Part shown: one piece after another, positions 7,097-16,411 of the stretch | How positions within the stretch are numbered: the stretch's first letter is position 1 | How the letters are laid out: every line of letters starts with the position of its first letter | Assembly: GCF_001567565.1 (NCBI RefSeq) | Contig: NZ_LSSW01000024.1 | Span: 157,296-221,295 of the forward strand | Direction: 5' to 3' | Source: Ectopseudomonas composti | GTDB lineage: Bacteria; Pseudomonadota; Gammaproteobacteria; Pseudomonadales; Pseudomonadaceae | DNA length: 64,000 nucleotides | Notes under the pieces: model-generated | Databases searched by the model: none | Seen by the model: the letters and a program-made list of their open reading frames with translations, nothing else | What the model was told of the DNA's origin: nothing | Translations under genes and position numbers: made by a program

Positions 7097-8343
7097 TGAG
7101 CAAGACTCCCCTCGCCCGCGCCGTGGCCCTCGCCACGCTGGGCGCCAGCCTCACCCTACCAAGCCTGGCACAGGCCGACTTCATCGGTGACAGCAAGGCC
7201 ACCCTCGAACTTCGCAACTTCTATATGAACCGTGACCTGCGCGACACCACAGCCGCGCAGCAGTCCAAGCGTGAGGAATGGGCGCAGGGTTTCATCCTCA
7301 AGGCCGAGTCCGGCTTTACCGAAGGCACCGTCGGCTTTGGTCTGGACGCTTACGCGGGCCTGGGCCTGAAGCTCGACTCCTCGGACGACCGCGCCGGCAC
7401 CAACCTGCTGCCCAACGGTTTTGGCGATGAAGGCCCGGACGAGTATTCAGAGGCGACCGGCGCGGTCAAAGTGCGTATTTCAAAGACGGTCGGCAAGGTT
7501 GGCGGCCTGATGCCCAAGCTGCCTATCGTGTCCTCCGGCGACTCGCGCCTGCTACCGCAAGTCTTCAACGGCGGCATGATCACCTCGCAGGAATTCGCCG
7601 GGCTGACGCTCAATGGCGGTCAGCTGCGTGAAGTGAACTTCCGCAACTCCACCGACAGCCAGGACATCACCGCCAGCAACGTCGGCGGCAAGAGCGACCG
7701 TTACAACTTCGGCGGCGGCGACTACAAGTTCAATGGCGGCAATACCACCGTCGGCCTGTGGTACGGCGAGCTGCAAGACATCTACGACCAGAAGCTCTAC
7801 AACCTTATCCACGTGCAGCCGATTGGCGACTGGAAGCTGGGCGCCAACCTGGCCTACTTCGACTCCCAGGACAACGGCCGCAAGCTCGGCGGCGACGTGG
7901 ACAACGACCTCACCTCGGTCAATCTCTGGGCCGGTATCGGCGCCCACACTTTCCGCCTGGGCTACCAGAAGGTCGGCGGCGACAACGCCTTCCCCTTCCT
8001 GAGCGAAACCGATCCCTACATCGTCAACTACCTGCAGATTCTCGACTTCACCCGCAAGGATGAGAAATCCTGGCAGGCCCGCTATGACATCAACTTCGCC
8101 AGCTACGGCATCCCGGGGCTGAGCGCCTTCGTTCGCTACGTCACCGGCGATGGCTTCGACGGCGTCGGCGGCGCGAGTGGCAAGGAATGGGAGCGCGACG
8201 TCGACATCAGTTACATCATCCAGCAAGGCCCACTGAAGAACCTGGGCGTGCGCTGGCGTAACGCGATGGTGCGCTCCAACGCGAGCATCGGTGATCTGGA
8301 CGAAAATCGCCTGATCGTCAGCTACACCATTCCGCTGATGTAA
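7096..8343 (+). CDS. OprD-family outer membrane porin
   Basis: A 415-residue precursor with a Sec signal peptide (residues 1-27, cleavage after LAQA). The mature start DFIGDSKATLELRNFYMNRD is the typical OprD-family opening, and SREEW/EWAQGF, LLPNGFGDE, SGDSRLLPQVFNGG and YVTGDG follow in family order. OprD proteins are 18-strand barrels that admit a narrow range of carboxylates or basic amino acids; the substrate of this member cannot be assigned. Ribosome-binding site GAGGAG; a Hfq/Crc-like motif overlaps the start. Followed by a strong terminator, so monocistronic. Confidence 0.92.
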   Translation: MSKTPLARAVALATLGASLTLPSLAQADFIGDSKATLELRNFYMNRDLRDTTAAQQSKREEWAQGFILKAESGFTEGTVGFGLDAYAGLGLKLDSSDDRAGTNLLPNGFGDEGPDEYSEATGAVKVRISKTVGKVGGLMPKLPIVSSGDSRLLPQVFNGGMITSQEFAGLTLNGGQLREVNFRNSTDSQDITASNVGGKSDRYNFGGGDYKFNGGNTTVGLWYGELQDIYDQKLYNLIHVQPIGDWKLGANLAYFDSQDNGRKLGGDVDNDLTSVNLWAGIGAHTFRLGYQKVGGDNAFPFLSETDPYIVNYLQILDFTRKDEKSWQARYDINFASYGIPGLSAFVRYVTGDGFDGVGGASGKEWERDVDISYIIQQGPLKNLGVRWRNAMVRSNASIGDLDENRLIVSYTIPLM

Positions 8344-8360
8344 CGCGCATCCGCGAAAAA

Positions 8361-8398
8361 AAGCGCCGCAACGCCGGTATCGGGTTGCGGCGTTTTTT
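8361..8398 (+). terminator. Rho-independent terminator after the porin gene
   Basis: Stem CGCCGCAAC (8364-8372) / GTTGCGGCG (8384-8392) followed by TTTTTT. Located 20 bp after the porin stop. Confidence 0.92.
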
Positions 8399-8464
8399 AT
8401 CGCCACGGGAAAGCAGCCAGAATCACTTCTCGGCTAGGCTGAAACCTGCGCGGAGGACGACTCG

Positions 8465-8737
8465 ATGGACGACTACCAGCCCCTGGCCTGCGATCTCTAC
8501 GATTATCTGGAGATTGCCTGCATGCATCGCTATCAGTTGGATATCGAGCTGGTCGACGGCACTCGCCTGCAGGGCCAGGCACTGACCACCGAAACGATAG
8601 CGAGCAAGGGAGAATTTCTGCTGGTACGTACAGCGGACGGCGAACAGCGCCTGCGCATGGACCACCTGCTGGCGATCACCCCGCAGGATGCAGGTGCCAG
8701 CTTTGGCCGGGTGCTGCTGGGCGGCAACAGCTGCTGA
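8465..8737 (+). CDS. rof: Rof-like (YaeO) Rho-binding antiterminator
   Basis: A 90-residue cytosolic protein resembling E. coli Rof/YaeO in its start (DDYQPLACDLYDYLEIAC versus the Rof pattern YQPINCDDYDNLELAC) and its Sm-like beta core (LDIELVDGTRLQGQA, LRMDHLLAI). Rof binds Rho near its primary RNA site and inhibits Rho-dependent termination. The ATG at 8465 is preceded by GGAGGACGACTCG. It stands alone between the porin terminator and a repeat element. Confidence 0.8.
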   Translation: MDDYQPLACDLYDYLEIACMHRYQLDIELVDGTRLQGQALTTETIASKGEFLLVRTADGEQRLRMDHLLAITPQDAGASFGRVLLGGNSC

Positions 8738-8751
8738 ATGCGACTCGGCTA

Positions 8752-8820
8752 GCGCTGGGGTGCGCCACGCACCCCAGCGCCAATCGCATCAACCCGCGGT
8801 ACGCACAGCACACCCTACGC
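8752..8820. repeat. Repeat element with a 13-bp perfect hairpin
   Basis: GCGCTGGGGTGCG (8752-8764), loop CCA, and its complement (8768-8780) make a 13-bp perfect stem just after the rof stop. About 18 bp further is GGTACGCACAGCACACCCTAC (8798-8818), which resembles the GTAGGGTGCGC-type dispersed palindromes of Pseudomonas. It may also act as the 3' hairpin of rof and of the convergent DUF2058 gene. Confidence 0.6.
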
Positions 8821-8840
8821 GAGCGTGCAGTAACGCAGCG

Positions 8841-9380
8841 TTACCACATCAGGTCGTCGGGGATCTGATAGGCCGCGTAAGGATCGTCGGCATCCGGCTC
8901 TTCGACATGGGTGTTGAGCAGGACGATGCGCGAAGCGTCGCGCTCCTGGATCTTCAACGCAGCCTCGCGCGGGATGATCTCGTAACCACCACCATGACGC
9001 ACGATGGCCAGCCAGCCGTTGGAGAGCTTGTTGCGCACCATGGTATTGACCGGCAGGCGCTTGACCTTCTTGTCATCGACGAAGTTGTAGTAATCCTCGC
9101 CGTCGAGCTTGGGCAGACGCGAACGCTCGATCAGTTGTTTGACTTGCGCCGTACGCGCCTTCTGCTCGGCTTTTTCCTGCTGCTGACGATTCAGCTCCTG
9201 GTCACGCGCCGCCTTCTCGGCCTGCGCCTGCACCGCAGCCTGACGCGCAGTGTCGTCCAGCTCGGCCTGGCCCTTGTGCGCCAGACGTTTCTGCTTCTGC
9301 TGCTGCTTGCCAGCCTGCTTGACCTGTTTTTCATTGACCAGGCCGGCTTTGAGCAGCTGGTCGCGCAGGGAAAGACCCAT
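8841..9380 (-). CDS. DUF2058 (YaiL) family protein
   Basis: A 179-residue protein starting MGLSLRDQLLKAGLVNEKQV at ATG 9380; the reading frame continues upstream, but this start matches the family. Residues 20-75 are a Lys/Gln/Glu-rich, probably coiled-coil segment. The C-terminal half (YYNFVDDKKVKRLPV, LAIVRHGGGYEIIPREAA) is the conserved DUF2058 core. Members are called nucleoid or polynucleotide-associated proteins but lack an established activity. It follows mazG by 122 bp on the same strand. Confidence 0.82.
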   Translation of the reverse strand: MGLSLRDQLLKAGLVNEKQVKQAGKQQQKQKRLAHKGQAELDDTARQAAVQAQAEKAARDQELNRQQQEKAEQKARTAQVKQLIERSRLPKLDGEDYYNFVDDKKVKRLPVNTMVRNKLSNGWLAIVRHGGGYEIIPREAALKIQERDASRIVLLNTHVEEPDADDPYAAYQIPDDLMW

Positions 9381-9502
9381 GACTAAAAATCCCGAACATG
9401 ATTGTGTTGCGGCAGTGACGCAAATTCGCGCTGCCAGTCCAAGGCGCCCAGCATAAGGGCTAAGCGGCCACCGCTCCAGCCCGGATCGGCGCATGATGCG
9501 TG

Positions 9503-10321
9503 CTACATCTTCTCCAGCTTCTTCGCCTCGCCCCACAGGGCGTCCAGCTCCTCCAGCGAGCAGCCGTCCATGCTGCGCCCCGCTTCACGCACGCTTTGTT
9601 CGATAAAGCGAAAGCGCCGCTCGAACTTGCCGTTGGCCGCGCGCAGCGCCGCTTCCGGGTCGACTTTCAGGTGGCGCGCCAGGTTGCTAACGACGAACAG
9701 CAGGTCGCCGATTTCCTCGGCCACTGCCTCGGCATCGTTCTCGCTCATGGCTTCGAGCACTTCATCCAGCTCTTCGCGCACCTTGTCCACCACCGGCAAG
9801 GCTTCGGGCCAGTCGAAGCCGACCTGGGCAGCACGTTTCTGCAGCTTGGCCGCGCGCGACAGCGCCGGCAACGCGGTCGGTACATCATCGAGCAAGGAAA
9901 GCTGCTCGGGCGCAGCGGCCTTCTCGGCGCGCTCCTGCGCCTTGAGCTCTTCCCAGCGCTGCTTGACCGCAGCCTCCTCCAGCTTCGCCGCGTCCGGCGC
10001 GCCGTACAGATCACCATCGGGGAACACATGCGGGTGGCGGCGAATCAGCTTGGTGGTGATGGCATCGACCACTCGGGCGAAGTCGAAACGCCCCTCCTCC
10101 TGCGCCAGCTGGCTGTAGTAGACCACCTGAAACAGCAGGTCACCGAGTTCGCCCGGCAAGTGATCGAAGTCGCCACGCTCGATGGCGTCGGCGACCTCGT
10201 AGGCCTCCTCCAGGGTGTAAGGCACGATGCTCGCGTAGCTCTGCTTCAGATCCCACGGGCAGCCATGCTGCGGATCGCGCAGACGAGCCATCAGGTGCAG
10301 CAGGTCATCGAGTTGGTACAT
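9503..10321 (-). CDS. mazG: Nucleoside triphosphate pyrophosphohydrolase MazG
   Basis: A 272-residue all-alpha NTP pyrophosphohydrolase with two MazG repeats. The N-terminal one has GCPWDLKQ, EEAYEVADAI and ELGDLLFQVV; the C-terminal one has REELDEVLEAM and EEIGDLLFVVSNLARHL. The EExxE and ExxD acidic pairs bind Mg. In E. coli MazG hydrolyses NTPs/dNTPs to NMPs and lowers ppGpp. Its position 12 bp downstream of relA on the same strand fits that link to the stringent response. Confidence 0.94.
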   Translation of the reverse strand: MYQLDDLLHLMARLRDPQHGCPWDLKQSYASIVPYTLEEAYEVADAIERGDFDHLPGELGDLLFQVVYYSQLAQEEGRFDFARVVDAITTKLIRRHPHVFPDGDLYGAPDAAKLEEAAVKQRWEELKAQERAEKAAAPEQLSLLDDVPTALPALSRAAKLQKRAAQVGFDWPEALPVVDKVREELDEVLEAMSENDAEAVAEEIGDLLFVVSNLARHLKVDPEAALRAANGKFERRFRFIEQSVREAGRSMDGCSLEELDALWGEAKKLEKM

Positions 10322-10333
10322 GAATACGTCCTG

Positions 10334-12577
10334 TTACGCCACGCGGTGACGACGCGCCTCGATGATATTGGGCAACTGACCGATACGCGCCAACAGGCGG
10401 CCCAGGGCATCGAGCCCCGGAATCTCCACGGTGATCGACATGGAGGCGGTGTTGTCCTCCTTGTTCGAGCGGGTGTTGACCGCCAGTACGTTGAGCTTCT
10501 CGTTGAGCAGCACCTGGGTGACGTCACGCAGCAGACCGGAACGGTCGTAGGCCTTGATGACGATCTCCACCGGATAGGTCTGCACCGGCACCGGCCCCCA
10601 GCTCACCTGGATCATGCGTTCCGGCTCGCGCGCAGTCTGCTGCAGCGCCGTGGGGCAATCCTGGCGGTGAATGGTGACGCCGCGGCCGAGGGTGATGTAA
10701 CCGACGATGGGGTCGCCCGGCAGCGGCTGGCAGCAACCCGCCATCTGCGTCAACAGGTTGCCGACGCCCTGGATCTGGATGTCGCCACGCTTGCCCGGCT
10801 TGAAGCCCTGAGCCTTGCGTGGGATCAGCTCCAGCTGCTCGTTGCCGCGCTCCGGCTCGACCAGTTGCTGCGCCAGATTGACCGCATGGGCCAGGCGCAC
10901 GTCGCCGGCACCCAGGGAGGCGAACAGGTCATCGGCGGTTTTCAGGTTGGCCTTCTCGGCCAGCTTGTCGAAGTCCGCACCGACCAGGGCCATACGTGCC
11001 AGTTCGCGCTCGAGCAACTGCTTGCCGGCGGCGACGTTCTGGTCGCGATCCTGTAGCTTGAACCAGTGCACGATCTTCGCCCGAGCGCGGCTGGTGGTGA
11101 CGTAGCCCAGGTTGGGGTTGAGCCAGTCACGGCTCGGCGAGCCCTGCTTGCTGGTGATGATCTCCACCTGCTCACCGGTCTGCAGGCTGTAGGTCAGCGG
11201 CACGATGCGGCCGTTGATCTTGGCGCCTCGGCAGTTGTGACCGATCTCGGTGTGCACGCGGTAGGCAAAGTCCAGCGGCGTGGCGCCCTTGGGCAGGTCG
11301 ATGGCATGCCCGTCGGGGGTGAAGACGTAGACCCGGTCCGGCTCGATATCGACGCGCAGCTGTTCGGCCAGGCCGCCGATATCGCCCAGTTCCTCGTGCC
11401 ACTCGATGACCTGACGCAGCCAGGAAATCTTCTCTTCATAGTGGTTAGAGCCGGATTTGACGTCGGTACCCTTGTAGCGCCAGTGCGCGCAAACCCCCAG
11501 CTCGGCTTCCTCGTGCATAGCGTGGGTGCGAATCTGCACCTCCAGCACCTTGCCTTCCGGGCCGAGCACGGCGGTGTGCAGCGAGCGATAGCCGTTTTCC
11601 TTGGGGTTGGCGATGTAGTCGTCGAACTCCTTGGGAATGTGCCGCCACAGGGTGTGCACGATGCCCAGCGCGGTGTAGCAGTCGCGCATCTCCGGCACCA
11701 GCACGCGCACCGCGCGCACGTCGTATATCTGGCTGAACTGCAGGCCCTTGCGCTGCATCTTGCGCCAGATCGAATAGATGTGTTTCGCCCGGCCGCTGAT
11801 GTCGGCCTTGATACCGGTAGCTTCCAGCTCCTGGCGCAGGTGCGCCATGGCATCGTTGATGTACTGCTCGCGATCCAGACGGCGCTCATGCAGCAGCTTG
11901 GCGATCTGCTTGTACTGCTCCGGCTCCAGGTAACGGAAGGACAGGTCCTCCAGCTCCCACTTGATATGACCGATGCCCAGGCGGTGAGCCAGCGGCGCAT
12001 AGATGTCGAACACTTCGCGCGCGACACGCTGGCGCTTCTCCTCGTCGGCTTCCTTGACCGCACGGATGGCGCAGGTGCGCTCGGCCAGCTTGATCAAGGC
12101 CACGCGCACGTCATCGACCATGGCCACCAGCATCTTGCGCAGGTTCTCGACCTGCGTCTGCGAGCCGAGCACTACCGATTCACGCGGATTGATACTGGCG
12201 CTGATCGCGGCCATGCGCAGCACGCCTTCGATCAGCTTGGCCACCACCGGACCGAAGCGTTGGTGCACGGCGGCCAGGGTAATCTTGCCCTCGCGCACGC
12301 CGCGATAGATGACCGCGGCGACCAGTGAGTCCTGATCGAGCTTGAGATCGGCGAGGATTTCCGCGATGTCGAGACCGGCGCGGAATGTCGAAGCGCCCTC
12401 GCTCCAGTGATGCTCGGTGGTGTTGGCCTGCTGCTCCAGATCACGGGCGAATTCGCAGGCCTCTTGCAGCGCCTGACGATCCAGCGCCGGATCGACGCGG
12501 GTAACGTGCTGCAACCAGGCCTCGAGGTTGATGCTGCCGTCATCGTTGACCGGCTGATGCGCTCTCACCTGAACCAT
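10334..12577 (-). CDS. relA: GTP pyrophosphokinase RelA, (p)ppGpp synthetase
   Basis: A 747-residue long RSH protein. Order: a pseudo-hydrolase domain in which the HD motif is replaced (SLVAAVIYRGVREG), so it should not degrade (p)ppGpp; the synthetase domain with NGYRSLHTAVLGPEGKVLEV (about residues 310-335) and EIQIRT-type loop; a TGS domain (VYVFTPDGHAIDLPKGATPL); a zinc-finger region (AGCCQPLPGDPIVGY, IHRQDCPTA); and a C-terminal ACT domain. It senses uncharged tRNA on stalled ribosomes and makes ppGpp/pppGpp from GTP/GDP and ATP. It sits between rlmD and mazG on one strand. Confidence 0.97.
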   Translation of the reverse strand: MVQVRAHQPVNDDGSINLEAWLQHVTRVDPALDRQALQEACEFARDLEQQANTTEHHWSEGASTFRAGLDIAEILADLKLDQDSLVAAVIYRGVREGKITLAAVHQRFGPVVAKLIEGVLRMAAISASINPRESVVLGSQTQVENLRKMLVAMVDDVRVALIKLAERTCAIRAVKEADEEKRQRVAREVFDIYAPLAHRLGIGHIKWELEDLSFRYLEPEQYKQIAKLLHERRLDREQYINDAMAHLRQELEATGIKADISGRAKHIYSIWRKMQRKGLQFSQIYDVRAVRVLVPEMRDCYTALGIVHTLWRHIPKEFDDYIANPKENGYRSLHTAVLGPEGKVLEVQIRTHAMHEEAELGVCAHWRYKGTDVKSGSNHYEEKISWLRQVIEWHEELGDIGGLAEQLRVDIEPDRVYVFTPDGHAIDLPKGATPLDFAYRVHTEIGHNCRGAKINGRIVPLTYSLQTGEQVEIITSKQGSPSRDWLNPNLGYVTTSRARAKIVHWFKLQDRDQNVAAGKQLLERELARMALVGADFDKLAEKANLKTADDLFASLGAGDVRLAHAVNLAQQLVEPERGNEQLELIPRKAQGFKPGKRGDIQIQGVGNLLTQMAGCCQPLPGDPIVGYITLGRGVTIHRQDCPTALQQTAREPERMIQVSWGPVPVQTYPVEIVIKAYDRSGLLRDVTQVLLNEKLNVLAVNTRSNKEDNTASMSITVEIPGLDALGRLLARIGQLPNIIEARRHRVA

Positions 12578-12711
12578 CGTCTTACCTTCCCTACGGTGCG
12601 CATACGGTGCACCGAGCAGTCGCCGGCCTTCTCTGAGCCGGTCGGATTAACTGAAAGAATGCGCGTCCTGCGCATCCCTGCGGTACCGAACGTACCGCTT
12701 TGGCCCGAGGC

Positions 12712-14070
12712 CTAGGCCTCGGGTTTCTCGAACAGAGCCATCGCCTCGACATGCGCCGTTTGCGCAAACATGTCGAGAATCCCGGCGCGGCGCAGGCGAT
12801 AACCCTGCTCCAGCAACTCGGCGGCATCGCGCGCCAGCGTGGTCGGGTTGCAGGATACATAGACCAGGCGCCGCGCGCCCAACTGCGTCATCCCGCGTAC
12901 CACCTGCAACGCGCCATCGCGCGGCGGATCGAGCAGCGCTGCGGTAAAACCGCCACGCGCCCAGGTCTCGTCGGCCAGCGGCTTGGACAGGTCGGCATGG
13001 AAAAAGTGCACGTTGCCCAAACCATTGTTCTGCGCGTTGCCAGCGGCACGCTGCACCATCGCCTCGACGCCCTCCACTGCCACTACCTCAGCCGCCTGCC
13101 GGGCCAGTGGCAAGGCGAAATTACCCAGGCCACAGAACAGATCCAGCACCCGCTCACCAGGCTGCACTGACAACCAGTCTAGCGCCTGAGCAACCATCGC
13201 CTGGTTGACTAGACCATTGACCTGTACAAAGTCACCCGGCCGATAGGCCAACTGCAGCTGCCAACGCTCAAGCATGAAACCCAGCTCGGCGGCTTGCTCG
13301 TCAGGCTGCGGTAGCCCCTCACCCTGCAGCCATAATTGCGCACGATGCTCGCTGCAGAACGTGCGCAGGCGGCCCAGGTCAGCCTCGCTCAAGCTGCTGG
13401 TATGGCGCAGCAACAGCGCTTCGGCAGTACCACTGAACAACTCCACATGCCCGACGGCCTGCGGCTTGTCCAGGCTGCACAACAAGGCCGGCAGTGCCTT
13501 GAAAATGGGCTGCAAGGGCTGTACCAGCACCAGGCAGTGGTCGATGGCAACGATGTCCTGACTGGCCTCGGCGCGGAACCCGACCTGCAGCTGACGCCCC
13601 TTGGCGTCCCAGCGCACGGCAACGCGCGCACGACGGCGGTAGCCGAACTCCGCGCCGACCAGCGGCGGTGCCCACTCATCCGGCTGCACGCCGCCCAGAC
13701 GTGAAAGCTGCTCGGCCAGCGTGCGCTGTTTCAGGGCAAGTTGATCGGCATGAGGCATATGTTGCAGGTTGCAGCCGCCGCAACGATCGGCGTGTACGCA
13801 AGGCGCCTCACGGCGCTCGTTGCTGGCGGCGATGATCCTTTCGGCGCGCGCTTCGATGGTCTGGCTGCGCGCGCTGAGCACCCGTGCCTCGACCTGTTCG
13901 CCCGCCAGTGCACCGCTGACGAACCAGGTTCGCCCGCCTTCGAACGCGATACCGCGACCGTCACCAGCCAGGCGCTCGATGGACAGCTTCTGCTTCTTGC
14001 CCACCGGAACCTGCGCCGCACGAGTGCCGCCGCTGGGCTGAAAGCGCAGGTTGGAGCTGCGTCTGGCCAT
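12712..14070 (-). CDS. rlmD: 23S rRNA (uracil-1939-C5)-methyltransferase RlmD
   Basis: A 452-residue SAM-dependent RNA methyltransferase of the TrmA/RumA family. It has an N-terminal TRAM domain ([20 protein letters not shown]), the 4Fe-4S cysteines in [14 protein letters not shown], the SAM loop [15 protein letters not shown], the PPRDG motif and the catalytic nucleophile in [12 protein letters not shown]. It methylates U1939 of 23S rRNA. The ATG at 14070 shares one base with the cysM stop (TGATG), supporting this start over the longer open frame that reads into cysM. Confidence 0.95.
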   Translation of the reverse strand: MARRSSNLRFQPSGGTRAAQVPVGKKQKLSIERLAGDGRGIAFEGGRTWFVSGALAGEQVEARVLSARSQTIEARAERIIAASNERREAPCVHADRCGGCNLQHMPHADQLALKQRTLAEQLSRLGGVQPDEWAPPLVGAEFGYRRRARVAVRWDAKGRQLQVGFRAEASQDIVAIDHCLVLVQPLQPIFKALPALLCSLDKPQAVGHVELFSGTAEALLLRHTSSLSEADLGRLRTFCSEHRAQLWLQGEGLPQPDEQAAELGFMLERWQLQLAYRPGDFVQVNGLVNQAMVAQALDWLSVQPGERVLDLFCGLGNFALPLARQAAEVVAVEGVEAMVQRAAGNAQNNGLGNVHFFHADLSKPLADETWARGGFTAALLDPPRDGALQVVRGMTQLGARRLVYVSCNPTTLARDAAELLEQGYRLRRAGILDMFAQTAHVEAMALFEKPEA

Positions 14071-14975
14071 CAGTGCGCCGGTTCTTCGTAAACGCCGGTG
14101 GACAGATAGCGGTCGCCGCGGTCGCAGATGATCGCCACCAATACCGCGTTTTCCAGCTGCTGCGACAGGCGCAGCATGCCGGCCACCGAGCCGCCGGAAG
14201 ACACACCACAGAAGATGCCCTCTTCCCGCGCCAGGCGCCGCATGACCTGTTCGGCTTCGGCCTGGCCCATGTCCATGACCTGATCGACCCGTTCGGCCTG
14301 ATAGATCTTCGGCAGGTATTCCTGCGGCCAGCGGCGGATACCGGGAATGGCCGAGCCTTCCTGCGGCTGCAGACCGACGATCTGGATCGCCGGGTTCTGC
14401 TCCTTGAGGTAGCGCGAGGTGCCCATGATGGTGCCGGTGGTGCCCATCGAGCTGATGAAATGGGTGATGGTCCCACCGGTCTGGCGCCAGATTTCCGGGC
14501 CAGTACCGCTGTAGTGCGCCTCGGGATTGTCGCCGTTGGCGAACTGATCGAGCACCTTGCCACGCCCCTCGGCCTGCAGTTTCTCGGCCAGGTCGCGTGC
14601 GCCTTCCATGCCCTCTTCCTTGCTGACCAGGATCAGCTCGGCGCCATAGGCGGTCATCGCCCACTTGCGCTCGGCGGTGGAGTTGTCCGGCATGATCAGG
14701 ATCATCTTGTAACCCTTGATCGCCGCGGCCATGGCCAGGGCGATACCGGTGTTGCCGCTGGTGGCTTCGATCAGGGTGTCACCCGGCTGGATGGCACCAC
14801 GCAACTCGGCGCGGTTGATCATCGACAAGGCCGGACGGTCCTTGACCGAGCCCGCCGGGTTGTTGCCTTCCAGCTTGACCAGCAGCGTGTTGCTGGTGTC
14901 ACCGCCCAGGCGTTGCAGACGTACCAGAGGGGTATTACCGATGCAGTCGGCAATGGTGGGGAATTGCAGGGTCAT
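14070..14975 (-). CDS. cysM: Cysteine synthase B (O-acetylserine sulfhydrylase)
   Basis: A 301-residue PLP enzyme. The internal aldimine lysine is Lys45 in [12 protein letters not shown], and the PLP phosphate/substrate loop is [12 protein letters not shown]. The protein opens with [18 protein letters not shown], and YSGTGPEIW and GTTGTIMG are also present. It makes cysteine from O-acetylserine with sulfide or thiosulfate. The isoform call CysM rather than CysK rests on the MTLQFPTI start, the 301 length and its position next to rlmD-relA, as in other pseudomonads. Confidence 0.93.
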   Translation of the reverse strand: MTLQFPTIADCIGNTPLVRLQRLGGDTSNTLLVKLEGNNPAGSVKDRPALSMINRAELRGAIQPGDTLIEATSGNTGIALAMAAAIKGYKMILIMPDNSTAERKWAMTAYGAELILVSKEEGMEGARDLAEKLQAEGRGKVLDQFANGDNPEAHYSGTGPEIWRQTGGTITHFISSMGTTGTIMGTSRYLKEQNPAIQIVGLQPQEGSAIPGIRRWPQEYLPKIYQAERVDQVMDMGQAEAEQVMRRLAREEGIFCGVSSGGSVAGMLRLSQQLENAVLVAIICDRGDRYLSTGVYEEPAH

Positions 14976-15073
14976 GGGTCGCTCGAATCCAGACTGACGC
15001 GAAGGGGCGTCATGATACGCCGAACCCGTCGCGGCATCACCCAGCGAACGTAACCAGCCGTTGTGCGCCGTGA

Positions 15074-16411
15074 TCAGGCCGCCGGCAAGTGCATATGGAT
15101 GCGCAACCCTGGGCGCCCGTTCTCGGCCCAGACACGCCCGCCTTGTGCCTCGATCATCCTGCGGGCAATGGCCAGGCCCAGGCCGAAACCGTCGCCACCC
15201 GGCCTGGCGGCGCTGAGGCGAGTGAAGGGACGGAAGATGGTCTCCAGTTCACCCTCGGCCACGCCCGAGCCCTGATCCTCGATGCACAACAGCCATTTAT
15301 TGCCTTCAAGTCGACCACCCAGGCGAACCACGCCGCCATCTGGCGAATGACGGATGGCATTGCGCAGGACGTTTTCCAGGGCCTGCGCCAGGCCATTGAG
15401 GTTGCCGCGCACCCGGCAATCCGCCGGCAGCTCACAGGGCATGCGCGTATGCGGCCAGCCGGTTTCGAAGCCGGCGTTCTCACGCAGTACATCCCACAGC
15501 CTGACCACATCCACGTCTTCACTGGGCAGTTGTGGCCGCTCCGTGTCCAGCCAGACCAGCTCCAGTGCGTCGCCGACCAGCTTTTCCATCGCGTCCACTT
15601 CACGCGCCAGGCGCTGGCGCAGCGCATCGCCATCGCGCTCGTTTTCTCCGGCCACGCGCAGGCGGCTCAGCGGGGTGCGCAACTCATGGGACAAGTCGCG
15701 CAACAGCTTGCGCTGAAAAGCGACCGTACCCTGCAGACGCTCGGCCATATGATCGAAACTTCGCGCCAGCTCACCCAGCTCATCCCGGCGCCGGGTAACC
15801 GGTGGGCCAAGCCTGGCGGACAGGTCCCCTGCGCTCAGCGCGGCAGCCTGGCGCCGCAGGATCGCCAAGGGAGCGATCAACAGTCGATACAGCAGCAGTG
15901 CCACGACCACGGCAAGCACCGCTGGCAACACCCGTTGCAGGAGCACCTCCCACAGTTGGTTGTACTGACGTGGGTTCAAGCGCTGCGGCAACTGCATGAC
16001 CAGTCGTGCGCTGGAATCGCTGAAAGGCAGGTAGAAAGTCGGCGTCGTACCCGGCCGGCCCACGGAAAAATCCAGCTTGCGCACGAAATCCAGGCGCTGC
16101 TCTTCTTCACGGGTCAGCGGCCGCGAGCCCAGCGAGTGCTTGTGCTCATCGACCACCACAGCCCAGACCTGCTCGCGCTGGTGCAGATTCTGTAGATAGG
16201 CATCGACGCCTGACGCCCCGCCATCCCGCCAGGCCGTTTCGGCCTGGCGAGCCTCGTCCCTGAGAATCTGCCGGCTCGACTCGGGCAGATAAGAGGTCGT
16301 ATCGAGCAGCATTCGCCCCACATCCACATGCAGGCTGACCAGCAGCAGGCAGAACAAGGCCAGGGCGCCGGCCAGTCGCCAGAGCAGCGAATGTCGCCCC
16401 GGAAGGTTCAT
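15074..16411 (-). CDS. Sensor histidine kinase of an OmpR-type two-component system (PirS position)
   Basis: A 445-residue membrane kinase: TM1 about residues 11-29, periplasmic domain about 30-158, TM2 about 159-180, HAMP to about 233, dimerisation domain with phospho-acceptor His242 in DLSHELRTPLSR, and an ATPase domain with NVLRNAIRHSP (N box), EDQGSGV (G1) and GFGLGLAIARR (G2). Its ATG overlaps the response regulator stop by 4 bp. As I recall, P. aeruginosa has pirS here between cysM and gacS, next to the siderophore receptor pirA; no receptor gene is present in this window, so the signal may differ and no symbol is given. Confidence 0.88.
   Translation of the reverse strand: MNLPGRHSLLWRLAGALALFCLLLVSLHVDVGRMLLDTTSYLPESSRQILRDEARQAETAWRDGGASGVDAYLQNLHQREQVWAVVVDEHKHSLGSRPLTREEEQRLDFVRKLDFSVGRPGTTPTFYLPFSDSSARLVMQLPQRLNPRQYNQLWEVLLQRVLPAVLAVVVALLLYRLLIAPLAILRRQAAALSAGDLSARLGPPVTRRRDELGELARSFDHMAERLQGTVAFQRKLLRDLSHELRTPLSRLRVAGENERDGDALRQRLAREVDAMEKLVGDALELVWLDTERPQLPSEDVDVVRLWDVLRENAGFETGWPHTRMPCELPADCRVRGNLNGLAQALENVLRNAIRHSPDGGVVRLGGRLEGNKWLLCIEDQGSGVAEGELETIFRPFTRLSAARPGGDGFGLGLAIARRMIEAQGGRVWAENGRPGLRIHMHLPAA

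Noticed and set aside
9500..11056. 518-codon plus-strand frame opposite mazG-relA
   Set aside because: Antisense to two well-supported genes; no start site or motif.
10334..12577. Bifunctional (hydrolase-active) RSH enzyme
   Set aside because: The HD hydrolase motif is absent (YRGVREG at that place), so it is RelA and not SpoT.
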